Of a stretch of DNA of 64,000 nucleotides, positions 17,902 through 27,741 are shown piece after piece; within the stretch, counting starts at the first letter, position 1, and the number at the start of each line of letters is the position of its first letter. The stretch lies in assembly GCF_000383975.1 (NCBI RefSeq), contig NZ_KB913017.1:2779527-2843526 (forward strand), written 5' to 3'. A program made the position numbers and the translations under genes. The notes below the pieces were generated by a model. It worked only from the letters and a program-made list of their open reading frames with translations, did not search any database and was not told where the DNA came from. Source of the DNA: Natronorubrum tibetense GA33. GTDB taxonomy: Archaea > Halobacteriota > Halobacteria > Halobacteriales > Natrialbaceae.

Positions 17902-18807
17902 ATGGTGCGGAACGTCGCCGGATTACTTCCGGAACTCGAGACCGAAGACTTCTATCTCCTATCGGGGGTCGAGCAGGGAATGCGCTTCTCCGAGTGGGTT
18001 CAACGGGAGAAACTCCCGAAGTTCTCGAGCCTAACCGAGGAGGAAGTCGATTACCGGCTCGAACGCTGTCTCAAACGGGGGTTGGTCGAGAAGAAAACGA
18101 TCCAGTACGAGGGCTACACGCTCCAGTTCGAGGGGTACGATATCCTCGCGCTGCGAGCGCTCGTCGAGCAGGACACGATCAGCGAGTTCGGCTCGCCGCT
18201 GGGCGTCGGCAAGGAGAGCGACGTCTACGAGGTCAAATCCTACAAACCCCACGCGCTGAAGTACCACCGCGAGGGGTACACGAACTTCCGGGAAGTCCAC
18301 AAGGAACGGGACTACACCTCGGACAACGAGCACGTCTCCTGGATGTACACCGCTCGGAAAGCCGCCGAACGGGAGTACGACATCTTAGAAGAGCTGTATC
18401 CAGACGTCTCGGTCCCCCGTCCGATCGGTCAGAACCGCCACGCCATCGTCATGGAGAAGATGGACGGCGTCGAACTCTCGCGAACGAAACTCGAGGACGC
18501 ACAGGTGCTCGGCGTTCTCGACCTGCTCGTTCGCGAGGTCGCGCGCGCGTACGAAGAGGGGTACGTCCACGCGGACATGAGCGAGTACAACGTCTTCGTC
18601 AGCGAGGCAGGCGTGAAAGTCTTCGACTGGCCCCAGGCGGTCCCGACCGACCACGAGAACGCCGACGAGTTCCTCCGGCGCGATCTCACGAACATCGTGG
18701 GCTACTTCCGGCGGAAGTACCCCAAGCACGTGCCCGACGAACTCGAGAGCGACGACGTCGCGGAATCGGTCGCCGACGGGTCGTTCGAGACGGTGACTGA
18801 CGTCTGA
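17902..18807 (+). CDS. rio2: RIO-type serine/threonine protein kinase Rio2
   Basis: 301 residues. The N terminus (about 1-85) is the Rio2-specific winged helix (LEKxxVxxxL-type pattern SLTEEEVDYRLERCLKRGLV). The kinase part has the Rio nucleotide loop SPLGVGKESDVYEV (about 97-110), the catalytic loop HADMSEYNV with Asp and Asn (about 219-227), and the metal-binding FDWPQAV. Rio2 takes part in late maturation of the small ribosomal subunit in archaea and eukaryotes. The L15e gene lies about 1.2 kb downstream on the same strand. Confidence 0.95.
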   Translation: MVRNVAGLLPELETEDFYLLSGVEQGMRFSEWVQREKLPKFSSLTEEEVDYRLERCLKRGLVEKKTIQYEGYTLQFEGYDILALRALVEQDTISEFGSPLGVGKESDVYEVKSYKPHALKYHREGYTNFREVHKERDYTSDNEHVSWMYTARKAAEREYDILEELYPDVSVPRPIGQNRHAIVMEKMDGVELSRTKLEDAQVLGVLDLLVREVARAYEEGYVHADMSEYNVFVSEAGVKVFDWPQAVPTDHENADEFLRRDLTNIVGYFRRKYPKHVPDELESDDVAESVADGSFETVTDV

Positions 18808-18854
18808 TCGGCGTCGGAAGTCGTAAAAACGGGTGCTGGTGGATCGAACTGTTC

Positions 18855-19586
18855 TCAGGCCGGCGTGCCGGCGGCACCCGGTCGCGGCTCGGCTTCCGGT
18901 GGCTCCTCGAGCGTGTGCAGTTGATCGTACGCGCGAGCGGTTGTCGCGAGGGCGTACACCGTGACGACGGCACCCCCGATCTGGACGAGGGTCGTGCCGA
19001 TAACCCCGCCGGCCAGAACCGCTGGCACGCCGACGGCGACGTTGACGATGAAGCCGAGGAAGACGACGGCGACGCCGAGACCGAACAGTCGGAGTCGACT
19101 GCCGCGAGTCAGCGCCCAACTGCTGCGAAACGCCTCGACGAAGTTCTGGTCTTCGACCGCGACGAACACGCTCCAGTAGTAGAGGCTGACGAGGATGAAC
19201 AGCCCCGGAACGATCAGAAAGATGCTCCCGACGGCGACGGCGAGGGCGAAGACAATCGCCCCGACGAAGAGGTTGAGCGTGGCCAGCCCGATATTTCTGC
19301 GCTGGAACTCACGCGGGATGATCTCTCGCTCGTCGGAGGCGAACGTTCGCAGCGCAACGATCGCGAGGACCAGCGTCGCAATTGTGATGGCGAACGAAAC
19401 CAGGCCCGTAGCAACGTCGACGAGGCCGATCGCCGGTGCGGTTTCTGCGGCAGGGCCGAGATTCGTGGGTGCGACAAGGGCGTTCACCACGGCAAGTACG
19501 GCAAATACGGCGACGAAGATGAGCCCGTTCCGCTCTCGGGTGCGGTCGAACCCATCAGTCATCGCGTCGATGATGCTGAAGACCAT
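18855..19586 (-). CDS. Polytopic membrane protein, DUF7847-like
   Basis: About 243 residues (start MVFSIIDAMTDGFDRTRER at 19586). Five or six hydrophobic segments are visible, including FVAVFAVLAVVNALVAP, VSFAITIATLVLAIVALRTFA, LNLFVGAIVFALAVAVGSIFLIVPGLFILVSLYYWSVFVAV and LGVAVVFLGFIVNVAVGVPAVLAGG. The 'VPGLFILVSLYYWSVFVAVEDQNFVEAFRSSWALT' region recalls the glycerophosphoryl-diester-phosphodiesterase membrane/DUF7847 haloarchaeal families. The tail is Pro/Glu-rich. Function unknown. Confidence 0.75.
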   Translation of the reverse strand: MVFSIIDAMTDGFDRTRERNGLIFVAVFAVLAVVNALVAPTNLGPAAETAPAIGLVDVATGLVSFAITIATLVLAIVALRTFASDEREIIPREFQRRNIGLATLNLFVGAIVFALAVAVGSIFLIVPGLFILVSLYYWSVFVAVEDQNFVEAFRSSWALTRGSRLRLFGLGVAVVFLGFIVNVAVGVPAVLAGGVIGTTLVQIGGAVVTVYALATTARAYDQLHTLEEPPEAEPRPGAAGTPA

Positions 19587-19592
19587 GCACAT

Positions 19593-20037
19593 AGTACGCG
19601 TCCTGAGGAGATATAGTTATGTTAGCATCGTTAGATAAATCGGACGATCCTGAGGGAGAGACCCTCTCGACACCGTGTGTGGGGCTCTGGTCGTATCGGA
19701 CTCGAGCGGCCGTACTCCAAGCATCAACCTAATATCGATATACAAAATAGCCCACTCACTTCGACTGACGCCAGAGTCGGTGAGCGGTGGCGGCGATCCG
19801 CGCGAGTGGGGTTCTCTGTCGGCCTACTCGAGCACGCCGGTTCCCCTTTTCGACGTCAAGCACGCTCCCGGAGTTCGAAGCCCTTATACTCGAGAGTTGG
19901 GTAGACTGTCGTAGACTCGCTGAGTCGCGGGCATCAGCGGGCACCTGTTCGGCGTCGACGCCACCACAGGTCGGGATGTGATCCGCGGGGACCGGCCCCG
20001 GTCGGGATTGAACCAGGAAACGCCCGCGGTGATAGCT
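19593..20037 (+). promoter_or_regulatory. Non-coding region with structured leader of the L15e gene
   Basis: No protein gene is visible in these 445 bases. A TATA-like box (CTTATAC, about 19883-19889) would start transcription near 19912, giving an unusually long leader of about 125 bases before the L15e ATG. The leader holds at least two stem-loops: GACTC/GAGTC (19914-19926) and GACCG/CGGTC in the run of bases just before 20010. Long structured leaders on ribosomal protein genes often serve autoregulation; that use here is inference. Confidence 0.4.
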
Positions 20038-20628
20038 ATGGCAAAAAGCTTCTACTCCCACATCAAGGACGCATGGAAAGACCCCGACGACGGTAAGCTC
20101 GGGGAGCTGCAGTGGCAGCGAAAACAGGAATGGCGAAAGGAAGGCGCAATCGAGCGAATCGAGCGCCCGACCCGCCTCGACAAGGCGCGCGAACTCGGCT
20201 ACAAGGCCAAGCAGGGCATCATCGTGACCCGGGTCTCGGTCCGCAAGGGGACCGCCCGGAAGGAACGATTCACGGCCGGTCGCCGATCCAAGCGCCAGGG
20301 TGTCAACCGCATCGGGCGGCGTAAGAACATCCAGCGTATCGGCGAGGAGCGCGTCTCCCGAAAGTACCCCAACCTGCGCGTGCTCAACAGCTACTGGGTC
20401 GGGGAAGACGGCTCGCAGAAGTGGTTCGAAGTGATCCTCGTGGATCCCGAACACCCCGCCATCCAGAACGACGACGATCTCAACTGGATCTGCGACGACG
20501 CACACAAGAACCGCGCGTTCCGTGGCCTCACCAACGCTGGCAAGGCCAACCGCGGTCTCAACAACCGCGGCAAGGGCGCCGAGAAGGTCCGCCCGTCGAA
20601 CAACGGCGGCAAAGGCCGCGGCAAGTAA
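20038..20628 (+). CDS. rpl15e: Large ribosomal subunit protein L15e
   Basis: 196 residues, MAKSFYSHIKDAWKDP at the start and the highly basic family body (KAKQGIIVTRVSVRKGTARKERFTAGRRSKRQG) with the conserved LRVLNSYWVGEDGSQKWFEVILVDP near 120-145. The tail is Gly/Asn/Lys-rich. An in-frame ATG 20 codons upstream is not used by the family. It is a structural protein of the 50S subunit. Confidence 0.97.
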   Translation: MAKSFYSHIKDAWKDPDDGKLGELQWQRKQEWRKEGAIERIERPTRLDKARELGYKAKQGIIVTRVSVRKGTARKERFTAGRRSKRQGVNRIGRRKNIQRIGEERVSRKYPNLRVLNSYWVGEDGSQKWFEVILVDPEHPAIQNDDDLNWICDDAHKNRAFRGLTNAGKANRGLNNRGKGAEKVRPSNNGGKGRGK

Positions 20629-20819
20629 CCCGTTCCGCCGATCACAGTCGGCTTTACACCAACTGCTTCGATTTTTGGCGACTCGTCCGCACTCGAGAGC
20701 GACGGCGTCCTGAGACGGCGGTGTGGCTCTCGGAGTGAGTAGCGATCGCTCCGCGTTGCAGTCTCACTCTGCGCGATATCCGAGACGGACACTAAGTAGC
20801 TGTCCGTGGTACGGCGGGT

Positions 20820-22928
20820 ATGCCACGATCACCGGTCGCCGAGTTCACGATCGATCGCGTGCAGGTGCTCGATCAGGAGGGCCGCGTCGACGAATCTCTG
20901 GAGCCCGATATCGACGACGAGCGGCTGCTCGAGTGGTACCGGACGATGAAACACGCCCGCCGACTCGACCGGCGGGTGATCGCCCTCCAGCGGCGGGGCG
21001 AACTGGGGACGTACGCGCCGTCGACGGGGCAGGAAGCCGCTCAGGTGGGGAGCACCGCGGCGCTCTCGGACGACGACTGGACGGTGCCCGCGTTCCGCGA
21101 ACACCCGTCGGCGCTCGCCCGCGGGCTGTCCGCACAGGGGATCTTCGAGTACGCAATGGGGCTCGAGGAGGGCGGCGAACCGCCCGATGACGTGCCGATC
21201 ATGCCGCCGTCGATCGCCGTCGGCACCCAGCCGCTCCACGCCGCCGGAATCGGCTGGGCCGAAGCGATGAACGGCAGCGACACCGTCGCGCTCACCTACT
21301 TCGGCGACGGGGCGACCAGCGAGGGCGAGGTGTACGAGGCGATGAATCTGGCGGGGGTCTACGAGGCCCAGACGATTTTCTTCTGCCAGAACAACCAGTA
21401 CGCGATTTCGACGCCGCTGTCGAAACAGACACGGGCCGCCACCCTCGCCCAGAAGGCCGTCGCCGCGGGTATCGAGCCGATTCAGGTGGATGGGAACGAC
21501 ATCCTTGGCGTCTACACGGTCACGCGGGAGGCGATCGAGCGCGCTCGACGCGGCGTTCCGACGCTCATCGAGGCGACGACCTACCGCCGGGAGATGCACA
21601 CCACCGCGGACGACCCCTCAGTCTACCGGACGGTCGAAGAGGAAGAGGAGTGGGAACCGTTAGATCCCATCCTCCGGTTCGAGCGCTACCTCCGCGACCG
21701 CGGGATCCTCGACGACGAGACCGTCACGGAGGTCGAGCGCGAGATCGAGGAGATCCTCGAGAACGATCTGGAGGCGGCCCGGGAGACCGCCGCAAACGCC
21801 GATCCCGCGGACATGTTCGAGACGGCCTATGGCGATCCGCCGGAGTTCCTCGAGCGCCAGCGCGAGGCGTTCGTCAGCGATTCGGGACGCGAGGTAGCCC
21901 CCGCAGACGGGAGTCAGCGTGGCGATGGCGGCTCGACGGCGACTGTATCGGGAACCACGGAGGGTGTCGAACGGCTGAATATGGTCGAGGCGATCCGGGA
22001 GACGCTGGGCGCGGAGCTAGAACGAGACGAGGACGTCCTCGTCTACGGGCAGGACGTCGGGGTCGACGGCGGCGTCTTCCGGGCGACGCAAGGCTTGCTC
22101 GACACGTTTCCGGGACGGGTCCACGACGCCCCGGTCGCAGAAGCCGGCATCGTCGGGCTCGGCGTCGGCCTCTCGGTAGCCGGCTACCGGCCGGTCGCGG
22201 AGATCCAGTTCGCCGGGTTCAGCTTTCAGGCGTTCTCTCAGATCCACCAGCACGTCTCGCGAATTCGAAGCCGTTCCCGTGGAAAACTCACCTGTCCGAT
22301 GGTGATCCGGGCTCCCTACGGACTCGGGGTGAAAGCCCTCGAGCACCACTCCGAGAGCTACGAGGCCGGTTACGCCCACGTGCCGGGACTCAAGGTCGCG
22401 ATTCCCGCCACCGCAGGTGATGCGGCCGGGTTGCTCCGGTCCGCGATTCGGAACCCCGATCCCGTACTCTTCCTCGAGCCGATGCCGCTGTATCGGGCGG
22501 CCCGGCGGCCGGTTCCAGAGGATCATACCGTTCCCCTCGGCGAGGCACGCGTCGTCGAGGAGGGGTCCGACGTCACCGTCGTCACCTGGGGGGCGATGGT
22601 CCGCGAGGTCGAGGGGGCCGTCGACACGAGCGAGCTGTCGGCCGACGTGATCGACCTGCGATCGATTAGCCCGATGGACGCCGAGACGGTTCTCGAGTCG
22701 GTCCGGAAGACGGGCCGCTGCGTCGTCGTCCACGAAGCGCCGCGGACGGGCGGCTTCGGCGCCGAGATCGCGGCCCGCATCTCTGACGAAGCGGTCTGGC
22801 ACCTCGAGGCCCCGATCGAACGCGTCGCGGGCTACGACGTTCCGGTGCCGCTGTTCGGTCGCGAGGACGCGTACCGACCCGACGAGAAGCGAATTCGGAC
22901 CGCGATCGAACGGGTCGCCTCACAGTAA
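20820..22928 (+). CDS. Fused alpha-beta E1 component of a 2-oxoacid dehydrogenase
   Basis: 702 residues. Residues about 15-345 are a complete E1 alpha subunit with the thiamine-diphosphate motif GDGATSEGEVYEAMNLAG and FFCQNNQYAISTP. A Ser/Gly/Thr-rich linker (about 352-382) leads to a complete E1 beta subunit (NMVEAIRETLGAELERDEDVLVYGQDVGVDGGVFRATQGL ...) ending in the transketolase C domain. Separate alpha and beta genes are usual in haloarchaea. No E2 or E3 gene is nearby, so the partner subunits must be elsewhere. The substrate (pyruvate, branched-chain or acetoin) cannot be decided by eye. Confidence 0.9.
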   Translation: MPRSPVAEFTIDRVQVLDQEGRVDESLEPDIDDERLLEWYRTMKHARRLDRRVIALQRRGELGTYAPSTGQEAAQVGSTAALSDDDWTVPAFREHPSALARGLSAQGIFEYAMGLEEGGEPPDDVPIMPPSIAVGTQPLHAAGIGWAEAMNGSDTVALTYFGDGATSEGEVYEAMNLAGVYEAQTIFFCQNNQYAISTPLSKQTRAATLAQKAVAAGIEPIQVDGNDILGVYTVTREAIERARRGVPTLIEATTYRREMHTTADDPSVYRTVEEEEEWEPLDPILRFERYLRDRGILDDETVTEVEREIEEILENDLEAARETAANADPADMFETAYGDPPEFLERQREAFVSDSGREVAPADGSQRGDGGSTATVSGTTEGVERLNMVEAIRETLGAELERDEDVLVYGQDVGVDGGVFRATQGLLDTFPGRVHDAPVAEAGIVGLGVGLSVAGYRPVAEIQFAGFSFQAFSQIHQHVSRIRSRSRGKLTCPMVIRAPYGLGVKALEHHSESYEAGYAHVPGLKVAIPATAGDAAGLLRSAIRNPDPVLFLEPMPLYRAARRPVPEDHTVPLGEARVVEEGSDVTVVTWGAMVREVEGAVDTSELSADVIDLRSISPMDAETVLESVRKTGRCVVVHEAPRTGGFGAEIAARISDEAVWHLEAPIERVAGYDVPVPLFGREDAYRPDEKRIRTAIERVASQ

Positions 22929-22990
22929 GCGTCGGGTTCCAGCCCTCCTCCAGGCCGAAGCTTATTTTGGAGGCCGGCGTAGGTCGAGAT

Positions 22991-23425
22991 ATGGTAGATC
23001 ATGTACTCGTTCCCGTTGATGACTCGGATCGGTCGACGCAAGCCCTCGAATTCGCCTGCAGGGATTATCCTGAGGCACGAATCACGGCGTTGCACGTCCT
23101 CGATCCGGGCGATTTCTACGCTGCAACGGGGATCGAAGGGGGTGCGATGGCCAACTACGAGGAGATTCAGGACGCTCACGAGAGTCGGGCGGAGGAGATT
23201 CTGAAACACGCACGCGAGGTGGGGGCCGAACACGGCGTCGAGATCGAGACGGACCACATCGTCGGTGGCATCTCGCGATCGATCGTCGGGTACGCTGACG
23301 ACAACGACGTCGACCACATCGCCATCGGCAGCCACGGACGGACGGGCGCGAGTCGTATCCTGCTTGGCAGCGTTGCCGAGAAGGTCGCCCGCCGATCGTC
23401 CGTTCCGGTGACAATCGTTCGGTAA
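22991..23425 (+). CDS. Universal stress protein UspA family
   Basis: 144 residues starting MVDHVLVPVDDSDRSTQALEFA. The nucleotide-binding signature GSHGRTGASRILLGSVAEKVARRS lies near 112-135, followed by PVTIVR. Proteins of this type bind ATP and are found in many copies in haloarchaea. An AT-rich box (CTTATTTTGG) lies about 25 bases upstream, consistent with a leaderless transcript. Confidence 0.92.
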   Translation: MVDHVLVPVDDSDRSTQALEFACRDYPEARITALHVLDPGDFYAATGIEGGAMANYEEIQDAHESRAEEILKHAREVGAEHGVEIETDHIVGGISRSIVGYADDNDVDHIAIGSHGRTGASRILLGSVAEKVARRSSVPVTIVR

Positions 23426-23543
23426 CTCCGGTCACGCGACGACGAGTCGGCCCGGCCGCGTCTCGCGGCCAGTACCTACGTGTATAGTTCTCACAGGAGC
23501 CCACATACGAACGATTAGGGCGTCCCAGCGTCTCCTCCCGAGT

Positions 23544-23972
23544 ATGACTGATGACGACACTCACGTTGCGTTCGTCTGCGTCCAGAACGCTGGCCGAAGC
23601 CAGATGGCGACCGCATACGCCGAACGCGAGCGAGAGGCGCGCGGTCTCACCGACGCGGTCGTGATCCACACCGGCGGCACGCACCCCGCGGACGCCGTCC
23701 ACGATATCGTCCGCGAGGCGATGGGCGAGAACGGGATCGACCTGGCCGGGCGCGAGCCACGGTACATCGACGACGAGACGCTCGAGTCCTGTGATTACGT
23801 CGCGACGATGGGTTGTTCGACGCTCTCGCTCGAGGCCGAGACGAGCGTCCGCGACTGGGATCTGCCCGATCCCCACGGCGAAGACCTCGAGACGGTCCAC
23901 GAGATCCGCGAGGAGATTCGAACGCGAGTCGAGTCGCTGTTCGACGAACTCGAAGCGACTCGCGACGAATAA
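23544..23972 (+). CDS. Low-molecular-weight phosphatase / arsenate reductase-like
   Basis: 142 residues. The active-site loop CVQNAGRS (C12, R18) follows the strand VAFV as in the LMW protein-tyrosine phosphatase fold, and the general-acid motif WDLPDPHGED is near the C terminus. The 'CxQNAGRSQMA' variant is that of thioredoxin-linked arsenate reductases (ArsC type), whose two extra cysteines would be needed; C80 and C87 in ESCDYVATMGC are candidates. No ars genes are adjacent, so a phosphatase role remains possible. Confidence 0.82.
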   Translation: MTDDDTHVAFVCVQNAGRSQMATAYAEREREARGLTDAVVIHTGGTHPADAVHDIVREAMGENGIDLAGREPRYIDDETLESCDYVATMGCSTLSLEAETSVRDWDLPDPHGEDLETVHEIREEIRTRVESLFDELEATRDE

Positions 23973-24044
23973 CTGATCGACATCGGGAGCACCGAAGCTC
24001 CCGGTCTTACAGTGAGAAAACGCGCCGGCAGCTCAGGGACTTGA

Positions 24045-24494
24045 TTACGCGGAGATGGTCTGGCTCTCCCGCTCGGTTTCCGACGGGCGAACGTCCAGAT
24101 CGGCCCGAAGCGCTTCGATGGCGTCCTCCGGATCGGTCTTGGAGTCGAAGACGCGGTCGAAGCCCATCTCGCGGAACAGCGTGCGGGTCTCGTCAAAGTC
24201 GTCCTGCCCGACGGCGAGGTTGCCGCCGATGTAGGTCGTAACGTCCTCGAGATCGGCGTCCTGCATCTCCTGGTGGAGTCCCTCACAGTCTTGCTCCGCG
24301 TGACCGTAGAGCGAGGAGACGAGTACAGCCTCGGCGTCGTGGGCGGTTGCGGCGTCGACGAACTCGTCTTGGGAGGTCTGCACTCCGAGGTTGACGACGT
24401 TGAATCCGGCCGCCTCAAACGCTTGTTCCAGGATGGTAATCCCGACAACGTGGGCATCGGACCCGATCACGCCGAGGATGACTGTCTTCGTCAT
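24045..24494 (-). CDS. glmS: Methylaspartate mutase small (sigma) subunit
   Basis: 149 residues from ATG 24494 (MTKTVILGVIGSDAHVVG). The cobalamin-binding DxHxxG motif (D13, H15, G18) and the second motif 'VSSLYGHAEQDC' are clear. With the large subunit it interconverts glutamate and methylaspartate, a step of the methylaspartate cycle used by many haloarchaea for acetyl-CoA assimilation. In other haloarchaea the large subunit and methylaspartate ammonia-lyase genes are usually close by; neither is visible here. Confidence 0.93.
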   Translation of the reverse strand: MTKTVILGVIGSDAHVVGITILEQAFEAAGFNVVNLGVQTSQDEFVDAATAHDAEAVLVSSLYGHAEQDCEGLHQEMQDADLEDVTTYIGGNLAVGQDDFDETRTLFREMGFDRVFDSKTDPEDAIEALRADLDVRPSETERESQTISA

Positions 24495-24816
24495 GTTCGT
24501 ACTCCCACCGAATACGGCGACCACCATAAACCTAATGATTAATAATGTGGCAACGGTTCGCACGGTTTCAGTCGTGCGATTGAGCCACCCGAACGGAATC
24601 GTTATTCGATTCGGTCGTCTGCGCACCCGCTCGAGGCGAAATCCCGCCGTTCGACTTGCGTCAGCCGGTTCCCGTCCGTTCAGGCTGAGACGAACGTCGC
24701 GATTCGAAAGTCGCTCACGTCGATACGTGATCGCGAGATGGTCGATCGCTCGAACGCGACCGCAGAACTAATAGTAGCAGTCTCGAGGCGGTTGCTAAGA
24801 CGACAAGCGGGGGCGA
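24495..24816. other. Intergenic region between glmS and gfcR
   Basis: Holds the glmS promoter: on the minus strand an AT-rich stretch with ATTAATCATTAGGTTTATGG lies about 30 to 50 bases before the glmS ATG. The remainder (about 24550-24816) shows no gene that I can support. Confidence 0.4.
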
Positions 24817-25527
24817 TCAGACGGTCGTCAGCGCACCGATCGGTGCGTCGGTTCGGCCTCGAGCGCGCTCGATGCCGTCCTCGCCCGCGGCGATGAGCGC
24901 GAAGACGCCGGCGACGTCGGCGTCGGCGGTTTCGACGATGTCGAGGAGGAGTTCCTGTGTCTCGCCCGAGCGGATGAGGTCGTCGACGACGAGTACCGAC
25001 TCGCCCTCCTCGATGGCGGATTCGGGGAGATAGTAGGTGAGTTCGATCCCCGACTGGAGCCGTTCGCGCGCCTCGATGAATTCCTCGACGGCGGTCTCCT
25101 TGCGCTTTTTCGCGTAGGCACAGCGGGTCCCGTAATAGCTCGCGAGCGACGCGGCGAGGGTGATGCCGTCGGTCGCAGCCGTCAGCACCACGTCGGGGCG
25201 ATCAAACTCGAACCCGTTGGCGACGACGGGAGCGACGAGGTCGAGAAACGGCTGGTCGAAGACGGCCGAACTGTTGTCGACGTAGCCCTCGTCGTCGACC
25301 CGGATACGGGCCTCGAGTTCCTGCCCGAGCGCCTCTCGGCCGAGGTCTTCGACGACCTCGCGTGCGCGTTCGGTCCCGGGAAGGACGTGGCCGTTGACGT
25401 ATCGGTTGAGGTCGCCCGCCGGAAGGGCCGTGGTTTCGGCGAGTTCGTCGTAGGTCCGCGTCTCTTTCAACATCCGCAACACGTCGACGGCCCGCAGCTG
25501 AAGGGCGGCCTTCTCGGCTCTGTTCAT
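24817..25527 (-). CDS. gfcR: Transcriptional regulator GfcR (PRTase-like)
   Basis: 236 residues from ATG 25527 (MNRAEKAALQLRAVDVLRMLKETRTY). The N-terminal 60 residues form a helix-turn-helix-like region (LAETTALPAGDLNRYVNGHVLP), followed by an orotate-phosphoribosyltransferase-like domain with the PRPP loop VLVVDDLIRSGET and DVVLTAATDGITLAASLA. This is the haloarchaeal family described as GfcR, an activator of sugar-degradation genes in Haloferax. It is not a catabolic PyrE; a separate pyrE is present at 30046-30573. Confidence 0.88.
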   Translation of the reverse strand: MNRAEKAALQLRAVDVLRMLKETRTYDELAETTALPAGDLNRYVNGHVLPGTERAREVVEDLGREALGQELEARIRVDDEGYVDNSSAVFDQPFLDLVAPVVANGFEFDRPDVVLTAATDGITLAASLASYYGTRCAYAKKRKETAVEEFIEARERLQSGIELTYYLPESAIEEGESVLVVDDLIRSGETQELLLDIVETADADVAGVFALIAAGEDGIERARGRTDAPIGALTTV

Positions 25528-25689
25528 ACAGATATGCATGATTCCGCAACTATGGATATTTCGATCGAAATCAGCGCTCGAGATCACCACAGACGTGGGT
25601 TCACCTGTGATACGATCGGTAGCCAGTCGTCGAGACGGACGACGGCTATTCGAGCGCGTGAGAAACGTCAGAATCGACTGATAACAGAT

Positions 25690-27645
25690 TCAGCCCTGCA
25701 GGAAGTCCGGCTCCGTTCGCTGTTCGTCGCGTTCGGCCTCGAGATGCGCTCTGAACGCCTCGATCTCGACGTCGTACTCTTGGTCCTCGAAGCGGTCCCG
25801 AACCGAGATATTGCCGTCGTCTTCCTCGTTGTCGCCGACGATGATCTGATAGGGGACACGGTCGTCGTGGGCCGCGCGGATCTTTCGCTCGAGCGTGGAG
25901 TCGCGGCCGTCGACCTCGACGCGGAAGTCGTCGAACTCGTTGGCGACGCGGTGGGCGTAGCCGAGGTTGTCGTCCGAAATCGGGAGCACGCGGACCTGCT
26001 CGGGCGCGAGCCACAGCGGGAAGCGACCCTCGTAGTGCTCGATGAGCATCATGAAGAACCGCTCGTAGCTGCCGTACAGTGCACGGTGGATCATCACCGG
26101 CTCGTGTTCCTCGTTGTCCTCGCCCACGTAAGAGAGGTCGAACCGGTCGGGCATGTTGAAGTCAAGTTGGACCGTCGGGCCGTCCCAGCTCCGGCCGATG
26201 GCGTCCTCGAACGCGAAGTCGATCTTCGGCCCGTAGAACGCACCGTCGCCCTCCTCGAGTTCGTAGTCTAAGTTGCGCTTCTCGAGGACGTTCTCGAGTT
26301 GCTCTTCTGCGTGCTCCCAGATCTCGTCGCTGCCGACGGACTTCTCTGGACGCGTCGCCAGCGCCATCTCGTAGTCGAGGTCGAACGTCTCCAAGACGTC
26401 CGTGATCATGTCCATGATCTCCTCGACCTCGCGTTCGATCTGGTCGGGCCGGATGAACAGGTGGCCGTCGTCGATCGTAAACGCCCAGACCCGAGACAGG
26501 CCGGAGAGTTCGCCGCGCTGCTCTTTTCGGTACACCTTCCCGTTCTCTGCGTATCTGATGGGGAGGTCGCGGTAGCTCCAGGACTGATCCTGGAAGATGG
26601 CTGCGTGGCCCGGGCAGTTCATGGGCTTCAGGCCGAACTCGTCGTCGCCGACGTCGAAGATGAACATGTCGTCGGCGTAGTTCTGGTAATGGCCCGAGCG
26701 GTGCCAGAGGTCCGTCTTGAAGACGTGGGGCGTTTCGACGTAGTCGTAGCCCGCGTCCTGATTCAGGTCCTCGACGAAGTCCTCGAGTTCCTTGAGCACC
26801 GTCTTCCCCGGCGGGTGATACAGCGGCAGTCCGGGGCCGGTGACGTCCTGAATCGAGAACAGATTCATCTCGTTGCCGATCTTCCGGTGGTCGCGCTTCT
26901 TGGCTTCCTGCTTGCGCTCGAGGAAGGCCTCGAGGTCGCTCTCGTCCTCGAAGGCCGTGCCGTAGATCCGCGTCTGCATCGTGTTTGCCTCGTCGCCGCG
27001 CCAGTAGGCGCCGGCGATCTCCAACAGCTCGACGGCGCCGATCTCGCCCGTCGACTCGACGTGTGGACCGGCACAGAGGTCTTCCCACTCGCCCTGGCTG
27101 TAGAAGGTGACCTGCTGGCCTTCGTCGGCGAGTTCCTCTAAGAGTTCGAGCTTGTACGGCTCGTCGGCGAGTCGCTCCTCGGCCTCCTCGATCGAGACGT
27201 CCTCGCGCTCGATCTCGTAGTCTTCGGCGATGATCGACTCGATTTCGTCCTCGATCTCCGCGAGGTCTGCCTCGTCGACGTCGAGATTGTCGAAGTCGTA
27301 GTAGAAGCCGTCGTCCGTCGGCGGGCCGATGGCGAGTTTGACCTCCTCGGCGTCGAACAGCCGTTCGACGGCCTGGGCGAGACAGTGCGACGCGGAGTGG
27401 CGCATGACTCGGAGATACTCTTCGGACTGGTCCGTGATGATCTCGAGTTCGGCGCCGTCGTAGGCTGGCTGTTCTTTCGCGACGAGTTCGCCGTCGAGTT
27501 TGCCGGCGATCGTGTCGCGGCCGAGACCGGGGCCGATCTCGTAGGCGCAGTCCTCGACCGTCGCGTCGGCGGCGACCTCGAGTTCCGAGCCGTCTGGCAG
27601 TACAACTACTATTCGTTCCTGTGATTGGGAATCTGATTCTGACAT
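25690..27645 (-). CDS. thrS: Threonyl-tRNA synthetase
   Basis: 651 residues. An N-terminal TGS domain (1-65) is followed by the editing-type SAD domain ([16 protein letters not shown], about 88-103), then the class II core with motif 2 ([25 protein letters not shown]), zinc ligands including MNCPGHA, motif 3 near [21 protein letters not shown], and an anticodon-binding domain at the C terminus. It has the bacterial-type layout, as in most haloarchaea, rather than the archaeal DTD-like editing domain. Confidence 0.97.
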   Translation of the reverse strand: MSESDSQSQERIVVVLPDGSELEVAADATVEDCAYEIGPGLGRDTIAGKLDGELVAKEQPAYDGAELEIITDQSEEYLRVMRHSASHCLAQAVERLFDAEEVKLAIGPPTDDGFYYDFDNLDVDEADLAEIEDEIESIIAEDYEIEREDVSIEEAEERLADEPYKLELLEELADEGQQVTFYSQGEWEDLCAGPHVESTGEIGAVELLEIAGAYWRGDEANTMQTRIYGTAFEDESDLEAFLERKQEAKKRDHRKIGNEMNLFSIQDVTGPGLPLYHPPGKTVLKELEDFVEDLNQDAGYDYVETPHVFKTDLWHRSGHYQNYADDMFIFDVGDDEFGLKPMNCPGHAAIFQDQSWSYRDLPIRYAENGKVYRKEQRGELSGLSRVWAFTIDDGHLFIRPDQIEREVEEIMDMITDVLETFDLDYEMALATRPEKSVGSDEIWEHAEEQLENVLEKRNLDYELEEGDGAFYGPKIDFAFEDAIGRSWDGPTVQLDFNMPDRFDLSYVGEDNEEHEPVMIHRALYGSYERFFMMLIEHYEGRFPLWLAPEQVRVLPISDDNLGYAHRVANEFDDFRVEVDGRDSTLERKIRAAHDDRVPYQIIVGDNEEDDGNISVRDRFEDQEYDVEIEAFRAHLEAERDEQRTEPDFLQG

Positions 27646-27741
27646 GGGTAGCGCTGTGGCTGGTTGGTGAACTTCACACAGAAGTTCGGTCGGGCGTCCG
27701 CCTTGGCCGCTCGGCTGTGCGTTCGGGCCGACACAGCGAGC

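Noticed and set aside
18915-19616. Acidic 233-codon plus-strand frame opposite the DUF7847-like gene
   Set aside because: Acidic shadows opposite halophile membrane genes are an expected codon effect; the membrane protein frame has clear helices.
19990-20040. A sequence on the minus strand (GGTTCAATCCC) resembling a tRNA T loop
   Set aside because: The T stem does not pair properly and no acceptor or anticodon arm is present.
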